DNA of 55,822 nt, from NCBI GenBank assembly GCA_910588295.1, contig CAJUQO010000014.1:1-55822 (forward strand), read 5' to 3'. A model generated the notes under the pieces. It did not search any database. It was not told the origin of the DNA and saw nothing but the letters and a program-made list of their open reading frames with translations. Position numbers and translations under genes: made by a program. The stretch is from an uncultured Lachnospiraceae bacterium (GTDB lineage Bacteria > Bacillota > Clostridia > Lachnospirales > Lachnospiraceae). Below are positions 34,053-42,818 of the stretch, one piece after another; the stretch's first letter is position 1; each line of letters opens with the position of its first letter.

Positions 34053-34955
34053 CTATAATTCTATAAGCTGATAAAACTCCTCTAACGTCAGCCCATGATT
34101 TTTCAGGAACCGGGCCGCACGCTTTCCCACATACCGGAAATGCCAAGGCTCATAATCCACCCCCGTCACCGACGATTTATCCTCGGGATAGCGGAGCACA
34201 AACCCATAGTCCTGGCAGTTCTCCCTAAGCCACTGGTTTCCCTCCGTCTCTCCCTGGCTCTGATCCATCTCCACATTCCCCGAAGCCAATATATCCAACG
34301 CCAGACCTGTCTCATGCTCACTACAGCCCGCCGGCATAGTCTCCCGGTATACCTCTTCCAGGGCGCTATCCCGGCTCAGCCCCTCATTGACAAGCATCTC
34401 CACTTCCTCGTCAATCAGCTCCTGCTGTTTCTCCCGGCTGCGGTATGCCGAAGCAATCCAGAACGTATGCCCCGCCTCCGCCGCATCCTCAAGCATCATC
34501 TGCAGCTCCCCATACAGCCGCGTAGATGCCTCCAGACGCCCGCCGCAGATCTGCCGGAGCATAGAGTCATAGGATGACTCCAATGGATTCTCCCGGTTCA
34601 CCAGCACCAGCTCTTCAGGATTCTCCCGATAGATCTCATTTACCTCATTCCTGGAAACGCCGATGTCCAGGCCCTGCGGCCTGCCGTCTGCGGCCATACT
34701 CCCACCGTCTCCCGGCGCCGCCGCATTTCCTCTTTCCTGAACCGTCTTCCCGGGTTCCGTTTCCGGATGCACCGCCATACTCTCCACGTTCGCCCCCCTC
34801 TGCGGCCTCTTATTTAAATGCTGACCGACCACACCCCCGGGAAACCAGTGGGCCTGTATAATCACGGCCAGTGACACCGACGTCACAACAGTGACTGTCA
34901 GCTTACGCACATCAAATCCGGATCGTCTCTTCATTGTCATCTCCGTGGCATCCAT
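34053..34955 (-). CDS. VanY-type D-alanyl-D-alanine carboxypeptidase
   Basis: The 300-residue protein has an N-terminal membrane anchor (residues 16-36, KLTVTVVTSVSLAVIIQAHW), a spacer and a C-terminal peptidase M15 (VanY) domain. Catalytic zinc residues are visible in GCSEHETGLALDIL (His and Asp) and EPWHFRYVGKRAA (His). It trims the terminal D-Ala from peptidoglycan stem peptides outside the cell. ATG 34955 has AGGAGGGG upstream. There is no vanH, vanA or vanX nearby, so it is a housekeeping-type carboxypeptidase and not a vancomycin-resistance gene. A GC-rich terminator follows. Confidence 0.9.
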   Translation of the reverse strand: MDATEMTMKRRSGFDVRKLTVTVVTSVSLAVIIQAHWFPGGVVGQHLNKRPQRGANVESMAVHPETEPGKTVQERGNAAAPGDGGSMAADGRPQGLDIGVSRNEVNEIYRENPEELVLVNRENPLESSYDSMLRQICGGRLEASTRLYGELQMMLEDAAEAGHTFWIASAYRSREKQQELIDEEVEMLVNEGLSRDSALEEVYRETMPAGCSEHETGLALDILASGNVEMDQSQGETEGNQWLRENCQDYGFVLRYPEDKSSVTGVDYEPWHFRYVGKRAARFLKNHGLTLEEFYQLIEL

Positions 34956-35059
34956 GATTACCCCTCCTACCTGTTCTGACAGGAAATATACCATGGCCGT
35001 GTTTCTGTCTTTCAGCATTTATGCATCTTTTTTGTATCAAATCTTTGCCGGCCCTCTGT

Positions 35060-36070
35060 TTAGCCCGCCTCCGGATAGCTCTGGGAAAACGGAATGCCTA
35101 CGCTGAAAATATCACTTTGGTAATCATATATAACAGGCATATCCCTCACGCTGCCATTGCCTATATCTATGGACGCCGGAAATATCAGATACCACATTCC
35201 GGTTTCCTTATCCTCTATGATATTATAAAATAAGTTTTCCAGATAATAGATATCCTCATAAGGATTTTCCGCATCGAACACTTCGCTCCTTGCATAACCC
35301 GCCCCGTTTTCCGGCACAAGGCCGCCGTCACCCGGGATTGCCATATATACATCCTCCGCTGTCTTCTCACTTCCTTCCGGGACAGTACTCCCATAATAAT
35401 CGGCAAGCTGCTCCGACAGGCTGTTTAACAGCTCTGCGGCCAGCTGGGCGCCGCTTTTTCCACCGCCCCTTATCCCTTCAAGCAGAAAGTTCTGCAGCGC
35501 GAAACACATCCTGTCCCCCGCCGCCCCGCTCAGCGTCAGGCTGTAAAGCTTATGATACTGCGTATCCGCCAGAAGTGTTACACGGTCATCCATATCATCC
35601 CGGCTTTCAAACACAGTCTCCCAATAACTGATCCGCCCCCTCAGTCGGTCGCCATTGGCAGGATAAATACTCCGCAGCTGCCGGTGGGCACAGACATACT
35701 CCGCCAAATCCACCCTCATCAAAAGAACTCCTGCGCCGTACAGCTGATCCAGCTCCTCCTGCAGAATTGCTTCCAATTCCCCGTCGGATACCTCGGCGTC
35801 GCCGACAGAGGGCAGGGCCATGGACGCCAGTTCAATCCCCCGGGCCTCATAATAAAAAATGTCCTGCATTTTTTCTGTCATGGAGGCATAATTGTATGAA
35901 TACACGCTCACCTCATTTTCCGCATATTCAGGCCGGTTCAGCGTACGCTCATCGCTGTAGCGCCCGTAAATCTGGGGCAGACGCATCACCCCCAGCACCA
36001 ACAGGGCCAGACACAGCAGCATACTGCCGGTGGCCGCCATTCTTCCGGGCCGTTCTTTTCTTTCGCGCAC
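35060..36070 (-). CDS. Membrane-anchored paralog B, downstream of the TCS
   Basis: The 336-residue protein is of unknown family. One membrane helix (SMLLCLALLVLGVMRLPQIY) lies near residues 15-34, followed by an outer domain. Its first 100 outer residues share many positions with the protein encoded just upstream: RLPQxYGxYSDxRTLNRPEY, xYASMxEKxQDI and YYExR. GTG 36070 is chosen for the AAGGAGGAG before it. The open frame extends to 36202 only through non-coding sequence. It lies 52 bases after paralog A and is the last gene of the operon RR-HK-A-B. The outer domain ends with a region (DIGNGSVRDMPVIYDYQSD) found only in this copy. Confidence 0.7.
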   Translation of the reverse strand: MRERKERPGRMAATGSMLLCLALLVLGVMRLPQIYGRYSDERTLNRPEYAENEVSVYSYNYASMTEKMQDIFYYEARGIELASMALPSVGDAEVSDGELEAILQEELDQLYGAGVLLMRVDLAEYVCAHRQLRSIYPANGDRLRGRISYWETVFESRDDMDDRVTLLADTQYHKLYSLTLSGAAGDRMCFALQNFLLEGIRGGGKSGAQLAAELLNSLSEQLADYYGSTVPEGSEKTAEDVYMAIPGDGGLVPENGAGYARSEVFDAENPYEDIYYLENLFYNIIEDKETGMWYLIFPASIDIGNGSVRDMPVIYDYQSDIFSVGIPFSQSYPEAG

Positions 36071-36122
36071 AATTCTCCTCCTTTCTGCCGTCTGGGGCCT
36101 CCGGCTGCCCCAGCTGCCCGGC

Positions 36123-37028
36123 TCAATTTCCCCACAGGATTCCAGAAGAAAAAGAGGCGTCGCCGGTGTAATAGCTGCCCCATACTCCCAGGCCGCTGCC
36201 ATCCCCCTTTACTGCTATTGCGCTTTCCACACCAAATCCCCAGCCTTCGTCCCCTTTCGAAGCCATCAAGGCGGCCGTTTCCGCCGGCCCGGCCCACTCA
36301 CCGGCCATTTTCTCCTTATATACATCTAAATCTTCCGCTTCCGCTGAAACAGCAATGCCATAATATTTGGCATACCCCTCCGACAGGCTGCCCATCAGAT
36401 CCTGAACCGCCTCGGCGCCGGATGTATGCCCGCGCAATATCCTGTCGGCCAAATATTCTCCCACGGCGCTGCAGTTCCTCTGTGCGTTTACACCGTCCAG
36501 ATTTATACTGTACAGCTTATGATATTCTGTATCCATCTGGGTGATCAAAAGCCCCTCCTCGCTCTCATAATACAGCTGCCAGTAGCTGATCTGTCCTTTC
36601 AGCCGATCCCCATTGCTCGGATATATGTTGCGCAGCTCCCGGCGGGCCTGGCGGAACGCCGACAGATCCACCCTCGCGCGAAGAATACCCAGACCGTACA
36701 ATTGATCGAGCTCCTGCTGCAGATACCCGTTCAGCTCGTCATCGGACGCCTTCGTATCCCCCGCCGCCGGAATAAGCACATTCTGCCATTCAATGGAACG
36801 GCTCTCGTAGTATGCGATGTCCTGCAGCTTCTCCTCCATAGACGCATAATCGTAGACATAAATCTTCACATCATTTTCCGTATACTCGGGACGGTTCAGG
36901 GTTCGCCGGTCGCTGTAACTGCCGTAAACCTGGGGCAGACGCATCGCCCCCAGCACCAGCGCCGCCAGAAAGAACAGCATGAGTCCTGTAGCCGCCATAC
37001 GCCCCGACAGACTCTGCCTCTTACGCAT
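36123..37028 (-). CDS. Membrane-anchored paralog A, coupled to the histidine kinase
   Basis: The 301-residue protein has a short basic N-terminus (MRKRQSLSGR), one membrane helix (MLFFLAALVLGAMRLPQVYG) and an outer domain with the same YSDxRTLNRPEYxEN block as paralog B. The C-terminal 90 residues (after GIAVSAEAEDL) are Gly-rich and differ from B. The family is unknown. ATG 37028 lies inside the end of the kinase gene (8-base overlap) with AGGAGG eight bases upstream, so the two are translated together. That suggests it is an accessory sensor, regulator or target of the two-component system. Confidence 0.72.
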   Translation of the reverse strand: MRKRQSLSGRMAATGLMLFFLAALVLGAMRLPQVYGSYSDRRTLNRPEYTENDVKIYVYDYASMEEKLQDIAYYESRSIEWQNVLIPAAGDTKASDDELNGYLQQELDQLYGLGILRARVDLSAFRQARRELRNIYPSNGDRLKGQISYWQLYYESEEGLLITQMDTEYHKLYSINLDGVNAQRNCSAVGEYLADRILRGHTSGAEAVQDLMGSLSEGYAKYYGIAVSAEAEDLDVYKEKMAGEWAGPAETAALMASKGDEGWGFGVESAIAVKGDGSGLGVWGSYYTGDASFSSGILWGN

Positions 37029-38571
37029 CCCCATCGCCTCCTACCGCAATATTGCGGGGCCCATCCATTCTGCCCTGTTTCACCGCCCCTGCCTTTTCGG
37101 ACAGTCTTTTCTCACGTTCCGGAAGGGCCGGCCCAGCGGGCAGCTCTTCCCGGGAAGCCTGGCCCACCGTTGTTTCATGATCCGGCAGAACCACCAGTAC
37201 ACCCGTTCCCTTACCCGGTTCACTGTCCATATACCATTTTCCCTGATGCAGTTCCACAATCTTCCCGCAGAGGGCCAGACCGATGCCGGAGCCGCCCTCC
37301 TTGCGGGCGCGGGATTTATCCACCATATAAAAGGCTTCTGTCACCCGGGAAAGCTCCTCCTTGGGCATACCCACGCCGTCATCCAAAAAAATGACCTGGT
37401 AGCTGCCCGGAACAGCTTTTCCCCGAACCCAGATATGGCCGCCCTCGCGGCAGGCTTTCCGGGCATTGTCAATGATATTGCCAAACAGGGACAGAAGAAG
37501 ATCCCTGTCCCCGCAGACCTGCCCCGGATCCATCCGGAAGATCAGCGTGACCCTCTTTTCCTCCAGGAGTTTTGCCGTCATCTGCCGGAGCGCACCCGCC
37601 AATTCCTCCACATCCAAAAGCCGGAAAGCCACGTCCTGTTTATCCATGCCGATCAGCTCCAGCAGCTTGTGGGACAACCGCTCCAAACGTTTTCCCTGCT
37701 GGTAAATATAGTCCGCCGAAGTCAGCCGTTCTTCCTCATTCATATCCATCATCCGCAGCATATCGGCGTAGCCGATGATGGAGGTCAGCGGGGTCTTGAG
37801 CTCATGGGCAAAGGCCGCCGTAAAATCCTCCTGTCTGCGGGCGGACATTCTAAGCTCTTCCATACTCTGCTCCAGCCGATCTGCCATATGGTTGAAATCG
37901 CCGATCAGCTCGGCCACCTCGTCATGGCCTTTGGGCTTTGCCCGACTGGAGTAATCTCCTTTTGCAAAACGTTCCGTCACCCGAGATAGATCCCGAATCG
38001 GTTTCGTCAGCCCATGGGCAAACAAAAGGGCCCACACGGCCACCGCGCAGAACGTAATCAGGATCGCCACCCTGTACTGTCCGTACAGCCGCTGGCGATC
38101 CTCATAAATATAGGAAACATCCACATTCCGTTCCATGTAGTAGACATTTCCTTCATATTCCATATAAAACAGCGCCTCAAGATAATACCGCCCGTTCTCG
38201 TCCGAAATCTGGCTCACGCTCTCCGATTCCTCCAGTGGAATATCCACAAGGCCGCTCACATAATCGCCCTTTTCATAAATGGCTTTTCTCCGAGAATTAT
38301 AGATGCGGAACACGTTTCTCTCATTTCCCATGCTCTCCCAGATGGATTCCGCGATACTGGCCGCGTTCTCGTCATTGATCTGCTCCTCGGGCAGATTCTG
38401 CAGCGCCGTCAGAAAGGCATACTGGTACATCTGGTTTTCCCGGAAGCTCCTCTCCTTTTCCCGGTTCAAGGAAGTCTGATAGTTGGCGTTCAGCACCCAG
38501 ACGCCGAACAGGGCAAAGGCCAGAAGCGTCGAAACCATCATTCCCAAAAACAGTTTTCCATACAGTTTCAT
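37021..38571 (-). CDS. Sensor histidine kinase with Asp/Glu-rich tail
   Basis: The 516-residue kinase has two membrane helices (near 7-27 and 168-188) around an outer domain of about 140 residues, then HAMP (LTKPIRDLSRVTERFAKGDY), the HisKA phosphoacceptor His256 in AAFAHELKTPLTSIIGYADM, and the HATPase N, G1 and G2 boxes (SLFGNIIDNARKAC, DDGVGMPKEE, GSGIGLALCGK). It has a tail of about 50 residues after the ATPase domain (HETTVGQASREEL onward) that is not usual. The gene follows its response regulator by 37 bases and overlaps paralog A. The stimulus is unknown. Confidence 0.92.
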   Translation of the reverse strand: MKLYGKLFLGMMVSTLLAFALFGVWVLNANYQTSLNREKERSFRENQMYQYAFLTALQNLPEEQINDENAASIAESIWESMGNERNVFRIYNSRRKAIYEKGDYVSGLVDIPLEESESVSQISDENGRYYLEALFYMEYEGNVYYMERNVDVSYIYEDRQRLYGQYRVAILITFCAVAVWALLFAHGLTKPIRDLSRVTERFAKGDYSSRAKPKGHDEVAELIGDFNHMADRLEQSMEELRMSARRQEDFTAAFAHELKTPLTSIIGYADMLRMMDMNEEERLTSADYIYQQGKRLERLSHKLLELIGMDKQDVAFRLLDVEELAGALRQMTAKLLEEKRVTLIFRMDPGQVCGDRDLLLSLFGNIIDNARKACREGGHIWVRGKAVPGSYQVIFLDDGVGMPKEELSRVTEAFYMVDKSRARKEGGSGIGLALCGKIVELHQGKWYMDSEPGKGTGVLVVLPDHETTVGQASREELPAGPALPEREKRLSEKAGAVKQGRMDGPRNIAVGGDGDA

Positions 38572-38608
38572 ACCTTCACCCCGCCAGCTGCCTGATGCCT
38601 CCCCTGCC

Positions 38609-39265
38609 TCACATTACATGGAGGCGATACCCGATCTTGTACACAGCCTCGATCTGGCTCTCCCAGCCCAGCTTCCTCCGAAGGCGCTGGACATGGAGAT
38701 CCACCGTGCGGCTGTCACCCATATAGCTGCTCTGCCAGACCTGCTCGTAAATGGTCTCCCGATACAGTGCGATATTGGGATTCTGGGCAAACAAAAGCAG
38801 CAGTTCAAACTCTTTCAGAGTCAGGCTGACCTCCGCGCCGCCCTTGGTCACGGTGCGGGAGGGGATATCGATCACCACGTCCAGCACTTCTATCGTCTGA
38901 TCCGTCTTGTGGAACCGCCGCAGCACGCTCTCGATCCGCGCCAGCAGCTCCACCACCTCGAAAGGCTTGGCGATATAATCGTCCGCCCCGGCCTTCAGTC
39001 CTTTGACCTTGTCCGCCGTCGTCCCCATCGCCGTCAGAAAGATCACCGGAATATCGAACTGCTTTGCATACTCCAGAAGCTCATACCCATTCACCTTGGG
39101 CAGCATGACATCCAACAGGCACAGGTCATAGTGCCCCTTCTCCAGACGGTCCGCTCCCTCCAGGCCGTCGTAAGCGCAATCACACTGATAGCCGTTCTTC
39201 ACCAGATTCATACGGATCAGATTAGCGATCGGCTCCTCATCCTCTACTACCAATATTCGATTCAT
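38609..39265 (-). CDS. OmpR/PhoB-family response regulator
   Basis: The 218-residue protein has a receiver domain (ILVVEDEEPIANLI, phospho-Asp in LCLLDVMLPKVNG, Lys in ADDYIAKPFEV) and a winged-helix output domain ending VYKIGYRLHVM. It should control its own operon. ATG 39265 is favoured over GTG 39274 because GAGGTGGAG is spaced better. It is the first gene of the RR-HK-A-B set; its promoter region (39266-39407) has a TACAAT -10 but no clear -35. Confidence 0.92.
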   Translation of the reverse strand: MNRILVVEDEEPIANLIRMNLVKNGYQCDCAYDGLEGADRLEKGHYDLCLLDVMLPKVNGYELLEYAKQFDIPVIFLTAMGTTADKVKGLKAGADDYIAKPFEVVELLARIESVLRRFHKTDQTIEVLDVVIDIPSRTVTKGGAEVSLTLKEFELLLLFAQNPNIALYRETIYEQVWQSSYMGDSRTVDLHVQRLRRKLGWESQIEAVYKIGYRLHVM

Positions 39266-39407
39266 ATACTCCACCTCATCTGTAGTACTTCCCCTGCCTG
39301 CCCTTATTCAAGCCGAAAAAGCCCACGATTACTTTACCCAGTAATTGTATCATATTTGTATCGGTAAGAGGAAAAAACAAAAAAAATCACATCCGCGGCC
39401 GCCGGTC

Positions 39408-40349
39408 TTAAGGGGTATTCAGCAGGGCCCTCGCCGTATATTCATCCAGGAACAGATGGGTGATGTAATGTCCGGCCAGGGCCCCTTTAAGCGCTAGGGC
39501 CTTCCTCCTGTCCATCACTACGCCGATACGGATCCTTTTCCGAAGAATGGTTTCCAGGCCAATGGCCATGATCCGGTTATACAGCTCCCCGTCCCGGTAG
39601 GAGCCGTCCGCCAGATAATGCCGGGAACAGATATCCCCCACATAGCCCTCCTCCAGCATCCCCTGGTATTCCCCCTCAGTAAAATAGCCGCCCTTGATCA
39701 ATACCGAATCCGGACTCAACCGCCCCACACTGAACATAAGAACCGTGGTCTGCTCGATGAGATCCATCATACTGCGGACATTGGAGTCCCGCAAAAGCAC
39801 CCGGGCCGTCTCGGAATTGCCCACCCGGGAAGGCACCGGCAGCGTATAGCCCTGGGCGTGGTAATTGTCGGCAAACCGCCGGATCACGCTCTCCGCCCCG
39901 CTGCTGCTGGTGTTGCATGTCACACTTCCGTGAAGGCTTACGATCTTAAGATCCGGCACCACCTTGGGGATCAGATAGGAGGCAACCGTATCCATGGTGG
40001 TTCCCCAGGGGATACCCAAAATATCTCCCGGCTTCAGGATCTGGTTCAAAAAAGGCGCCACAGCCGCACTGACCTCCCTCCCGATAATCTCCGGGCTGTC
40101 GATATCCGCGTTGACCACCGTTACCTGCTCCAGCTGATATTTTGTCTTAATCTCCGTCTCCAGCTCATAGTGGTTCATCACCGGAAGATGCAGATGGAAC
40201 GTTACGTAATGGTTATCCACCGCCTTTTTCAGCATACGGGATATGGTGGCCGTGGACAGCTTCTCACTGACCGCAATATCCTTCTGGCTCATTTGCAGCA
40301 GATAATGTTTTTTGATCACCCGGATAAACTGACTGGAAATCATCTCCAT
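39408..40349 (-). CDS. SorC/DeoR-type sugar-binding regulator (LsrR-like)
   Basis: The 313-residue protein has an HTH at the N-terminus (LLQMSQKDIAVSEKLSTATI, SRMLKKAV) followed by a SorC sugar-binding domain: LGIPWGTTMDTVASYL, KIVSLHGSVTCNTSSSGAES, LMFSVGRLSPDSVLIKGG. Such proteins bind a phosphorylated sugar. ATG 40349 has GGGAGGG upstream. It stands at the far end of the ABC-kinase operon on the same strand but after a terminator, so it has its own promoter. It is the likely working regulator of that operon, since the IclR gene at the other end is broken. Confidence 0.88.
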   Translation of the reverse strand: MEMISSQFIRVIKKHYLLQMSQKDIAVSEKLSTATISRMLKKAVDNHYVTFHLHLPVMNHYELETEIKTKYQLEQVTVVNADIDSPEIIGREVSAAVAPFLNQILKPGDILGIPWGTTMDTVASYLIPKVVPDLKIVSLHGSVTCNTSSSGAESVIRRFADNYHAQGYTLPVPSRVGNSETARVLLRDSNVRSMMDLIEQTTVLMFSVGRLSPDSVLIKGGYFTEGEYQGMLEEGYVGDICSRHYLADGSYRDGELYNRIMAIGLETILRKRIRIGVVMDRRKALALKGALAGHYITHLFLDEYTARALLNTP

Positions 40350-40436
40350 ATTGTTCCCTCCCCGCCTTGCATATATAGTTAGTGTAACATACCCCCCATG
40401 ATATTTCCACCGCGAAAACACATGGGTTCATTATGG

Positions 40437-40481
40437 CAAAAATAACCGCCTTACTTTTACGAAGCAGGGCAGTTATTTTTG
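40437..40481 (-). terminator. Terminator of the sugar operon
   Basis: CAAAAATAACTGCC (40481-40468, minus strand) pairs with GGCGGTTATTTTTG (40450-40437) with one G-U pair. The T run is built into the stem, so it can stop transcription from either side. It separates the operon from the SorC regulator. Confidence 0.75.
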
Positions 40482-40498
40482 TGTCTTATTACAAATTT

Positions 40499-41491
40499 TT
40501 ATGCAAAAACGGCTTCGCGGACAACCTTCGTCATCTCGCAGGGATCACCATTTTCAATGACATCTTTGAGCCTGTCAAACCCGATCTTGTCCACCATGCC
40601 ATCGTAAGCTTTCATATTCAGGACGCTCTCACGGGTCGCCAGATAGGAATTCTCACGGTAAGGAAAAATATCCACGGCAATAAATCCGTCGTATCCGGCT
40701 TTGCGCAGGGAATAAAACATCTCAATATATTCCGTGAGCCGCAGGGAGCCGACGATCATGTCGTCGTCCCACATATTGTAGTTATCATTGGCATGGATCA
40801 TGAACAGTTTGTTGTACCGGGCCGCCACTTCGATATTTTGGGCCACGCTCTGCTGTGCCTGGAATACATGGCCGGTATCAATGGCAACACCCACGTTTTT
40901 CCTGTCCACCTCCATGCAGACCAGGAGGGCCGTCATCGTGGTATCCACCAGGCAGCGGTTCCGGGGCTCCCGGATTTTCCCCTCCAGGGTCAGATTGACC
41001 TCCGGATTATAATCTGCCAGCTCACGGACCGATTTGACCAGATAATCCCACTGTTTTGTGTAATCTGTCTGCAGCGGGTAGTCAAAACCGTCCTGGCCCA
41101 GCCAGAGGTTCACACTGGGCTTCCCCACCAGGGTTGCGTTAAAATCAATATTCTGGCGGATCAGGGCCATAGCCTTCTTCCTGGTCTCCGGATCGGCCGC
41201 CGCAATCGAACCTCTCTGCCAGGCCCGGTCGCCGAATACCTGGGGCAATACTGAGGATGCCACCAGGCCGGAACCGGTAAGAATCTCATTGACCGTATCC
41301 GGCCGGGAGAGCGGGCCCTCCGGCGCCTGGTAGAGATCCGCGCCGTCCAGTACCTGCATTTTTTCCAGGTTTTTGACCACATCCGCAAATTCCACTTTGT
41401 CTGATGCCGGATCTTTATAGCCGCATCTCATAAACCGGTCTGAAGTCTGCCCCAGCGAACCGATGATCGCACTGTATTTTATCCTGCTCAT
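40499..41491 (-). CDS. TIM-barrel sugar phosphate isomerase/epimerase-like protein
   Basis: The 330-residue protein looks like an AP-endonuclease-2-type TIM barrel used in sugar isomerases and epimerases: KNLEKMQVLDGADLYQAPEG, EVNLTLEGKIREPRNRCLVD (a Glu ligand), VGVAIDTGHVFQAQQSVAQN (Asp-x-Gly-His) and MIHANDNYNMWDDDMIVGSL. These metal ligands fit a divalent-metal enzyme. ATG 41491 follows AGGGGG (nine bases); an upstream ATG at 41515 also lies in frame. It is the last gene of the operon. The substrate is unknown, but is probably a keto-sugar phosphate from the kinase step. Confidence 0.82.
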   Translation of the reverse strand: MSRIKYSAIIGSLGQTSDRFMRCGYKDPASDKVEFADVVKNLEKMQVLDGADLYQAPEGPLSRPDTVNEILTGSGLVASSVLPQVFGDRAWQRGSIAAADPETRKKAMALIRQNIDFNATLVGKPSVNLWLGQDGFDYPLQTDYTKQWDYLVKSVRELADYNPEVNLTLEGKIREPRNRCLVDTTMTALLVCMEVDRKNVGVAIDTGHVFQAQQSVAQNIEVAARYNKLFMIHANDNYNMWDDDMIVGSLRLTEYIEMFYSLRKAGYDGFIAVDIFPYRENSYLATRESVLNMKAYDGMVDKIGFDRLKDVIENGDPCEMTKVVREAVFA

Positions 41492-41520
41492 TTTTTGTTT
41501 CCCCCTGTCTTTCATCTTTT

Positions 41521-42810
41521 TTACCCTCGCCCCAAAGCGGCGAAATAAGCCGCCCTGTCCGCTATATCCGGAAAGCGCTCTGCGGCGCCGTCCCCATACA
41601 TACCGCGGGACGGCTCCTCTTCGGCCGCCTTCTCGTGGCCAATGATGGCCCAGGTGGCCGTGTCAAATCTTTTTTTCTCCTCCGCCCCCATCGACGTGTT
41701 GATAAAGGGCTGCCGAGGCTGGTTGATATCCTCGCCCAACACCTCCAGCATGTGATATTTCGCGCACAAACGCTGCACCCGGGCGAGCTGTTCCCGCGTA
41801 TTTCTTGCCGGCGCATAGCTGAAAGCGCGGACACCGTATTGATCCAGATAAAAGAAAAGCTCATCCAATATCCCATCCTCAAACTGCTGCACCTTTTTGT
41901 CGCCGGTGACGGACTCGCCGGTCACATCCCCCACATATGTATAGGTAGGAATACATCCCAGAGACTGCAGGAAGGGAATGGTCTCCCGGATATGCGGCGT
42001 CTCCTCATGACCGGCGGGGATATACATTTTTTCTGAAAAATATCCCTTTAGAAGATTGGTCAGGTCAAAATCATAGCAGGGATTTTTTTCGTCTGCCAGA
42101 TACCTGGCCGCCCTGACCGACACGGGTACGCCCAGCTCTTCCCGTAGAAACCGCAAAAGCCCCGCGCCCCTTCCGTACCGGCCGGCCATCTGCTGTCCGG
42201 CAGCAAAAAGGATATGACGCTCCGTAATGCTGCCCCTTTTCTCCCACCAGGATACCGGAACCACATCCCGCTCGAAATGCAGTCCCATACCGAAAGCCTT
42301 CAGGATACGGTCTACCCTGGCCGTCATCTGCCGGTTCCGGATCTCCCTGGCCCTGCGGATCGGCTTTAAGAATGCCTCTACTGCCTCTAAGGAAGCGACC
42401 GGAACGCCGTGTACCGGAAAATAGCCGACAGACATCTGATCCGGATTATTAAATTTCCGCCCCTTAAGGGGAGTAGCATCCCAGTTGAGCCGTACCTCAA
42501 AACCCACCGTGGGGGCAATCCCCATAATACGGCAGGCATCTTTAAATTCCGCCGCCCCGGCCACGGATTCATGATCCACCAGCCCGCAGGTGGAGAGGCC
42601 TGTCCGATAGGCCTTCCAGGCGATCCCCGACGGGGAGTAGGGGGAAAAGGAATAACGGGAGTGTACGTGGTTGTTGCACTCCGCATTCTGTGCCACCGTC
42701 GGAATGGTTCCGTCGTCGATCCAGCCTTTCAGCTGCCTGAGAGCATCCAGCCTTTCCCCGCTGCTGTCTGCATTTAATCGTGTTATCTGTCTGCTGATCT
42801 TTTCTTCCAT
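41521..42810 (-). CDS. PHP-domain metal-dependent phosphoesterase-like protein
   Basis: The 429-residue protein has a PHP domain near residues 45-110: NNHVHSRYSFSPYSPSGIAW and CGLVDHESVAGAAEFKDACR, followed by VGFEVRLNW. His and Asp ligands typical of the trinuclear metal site are visible, plus a later GYFPVHG and SYAPARNT. PHP proteins hydrolyse phosphate esters such as histidinol phosphate. ATG 42810 starts 8 bases after the kinase stop without its own clear site, so translation is probably coupled. A TTG at 42864 in frame would overlap the kinase end. Its role in the pathway is not known. Confidence 0.78.
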   Translation of the reverse strand: MEEKISRQITRLNADSSGERLDALRQLKGWIDDGTIPTVAQNAECNNHVHSRYSFSPYSPSGIAWKAYRTGLSTCGLVDHESVAGAAEFKDACRIMGIAPTVGFEVRLNWDATPLKGRKFNNPDQMSVGYFPVHGVPVASLEAVEAFLKPIRRAREIRNRQMTARVDRILKAFGMGLHFERDVVPVSWWEKRGSITERHILFAAGQQMAGRYGRGAGLLRFLREELGVPVSVRAARYLADEKNPCYDFDLTNLLKGYFSEKMYIPAGHEETPHIRETIPFLQSLGCIPTYTYVGDVTGESVTGDKKVQQFEDGILDELFFYLDQYGVRAFSYAPARNTREQLARVQRLCAKYHMLEVLGEDINQPRQPFINTSMGAEEKKRFDTATWAIIGHEKAAEEEPSRGMYGDGAAERFPDIADRAAYFAALGRG

Positions 42811-42818
42811 ATGCAATC

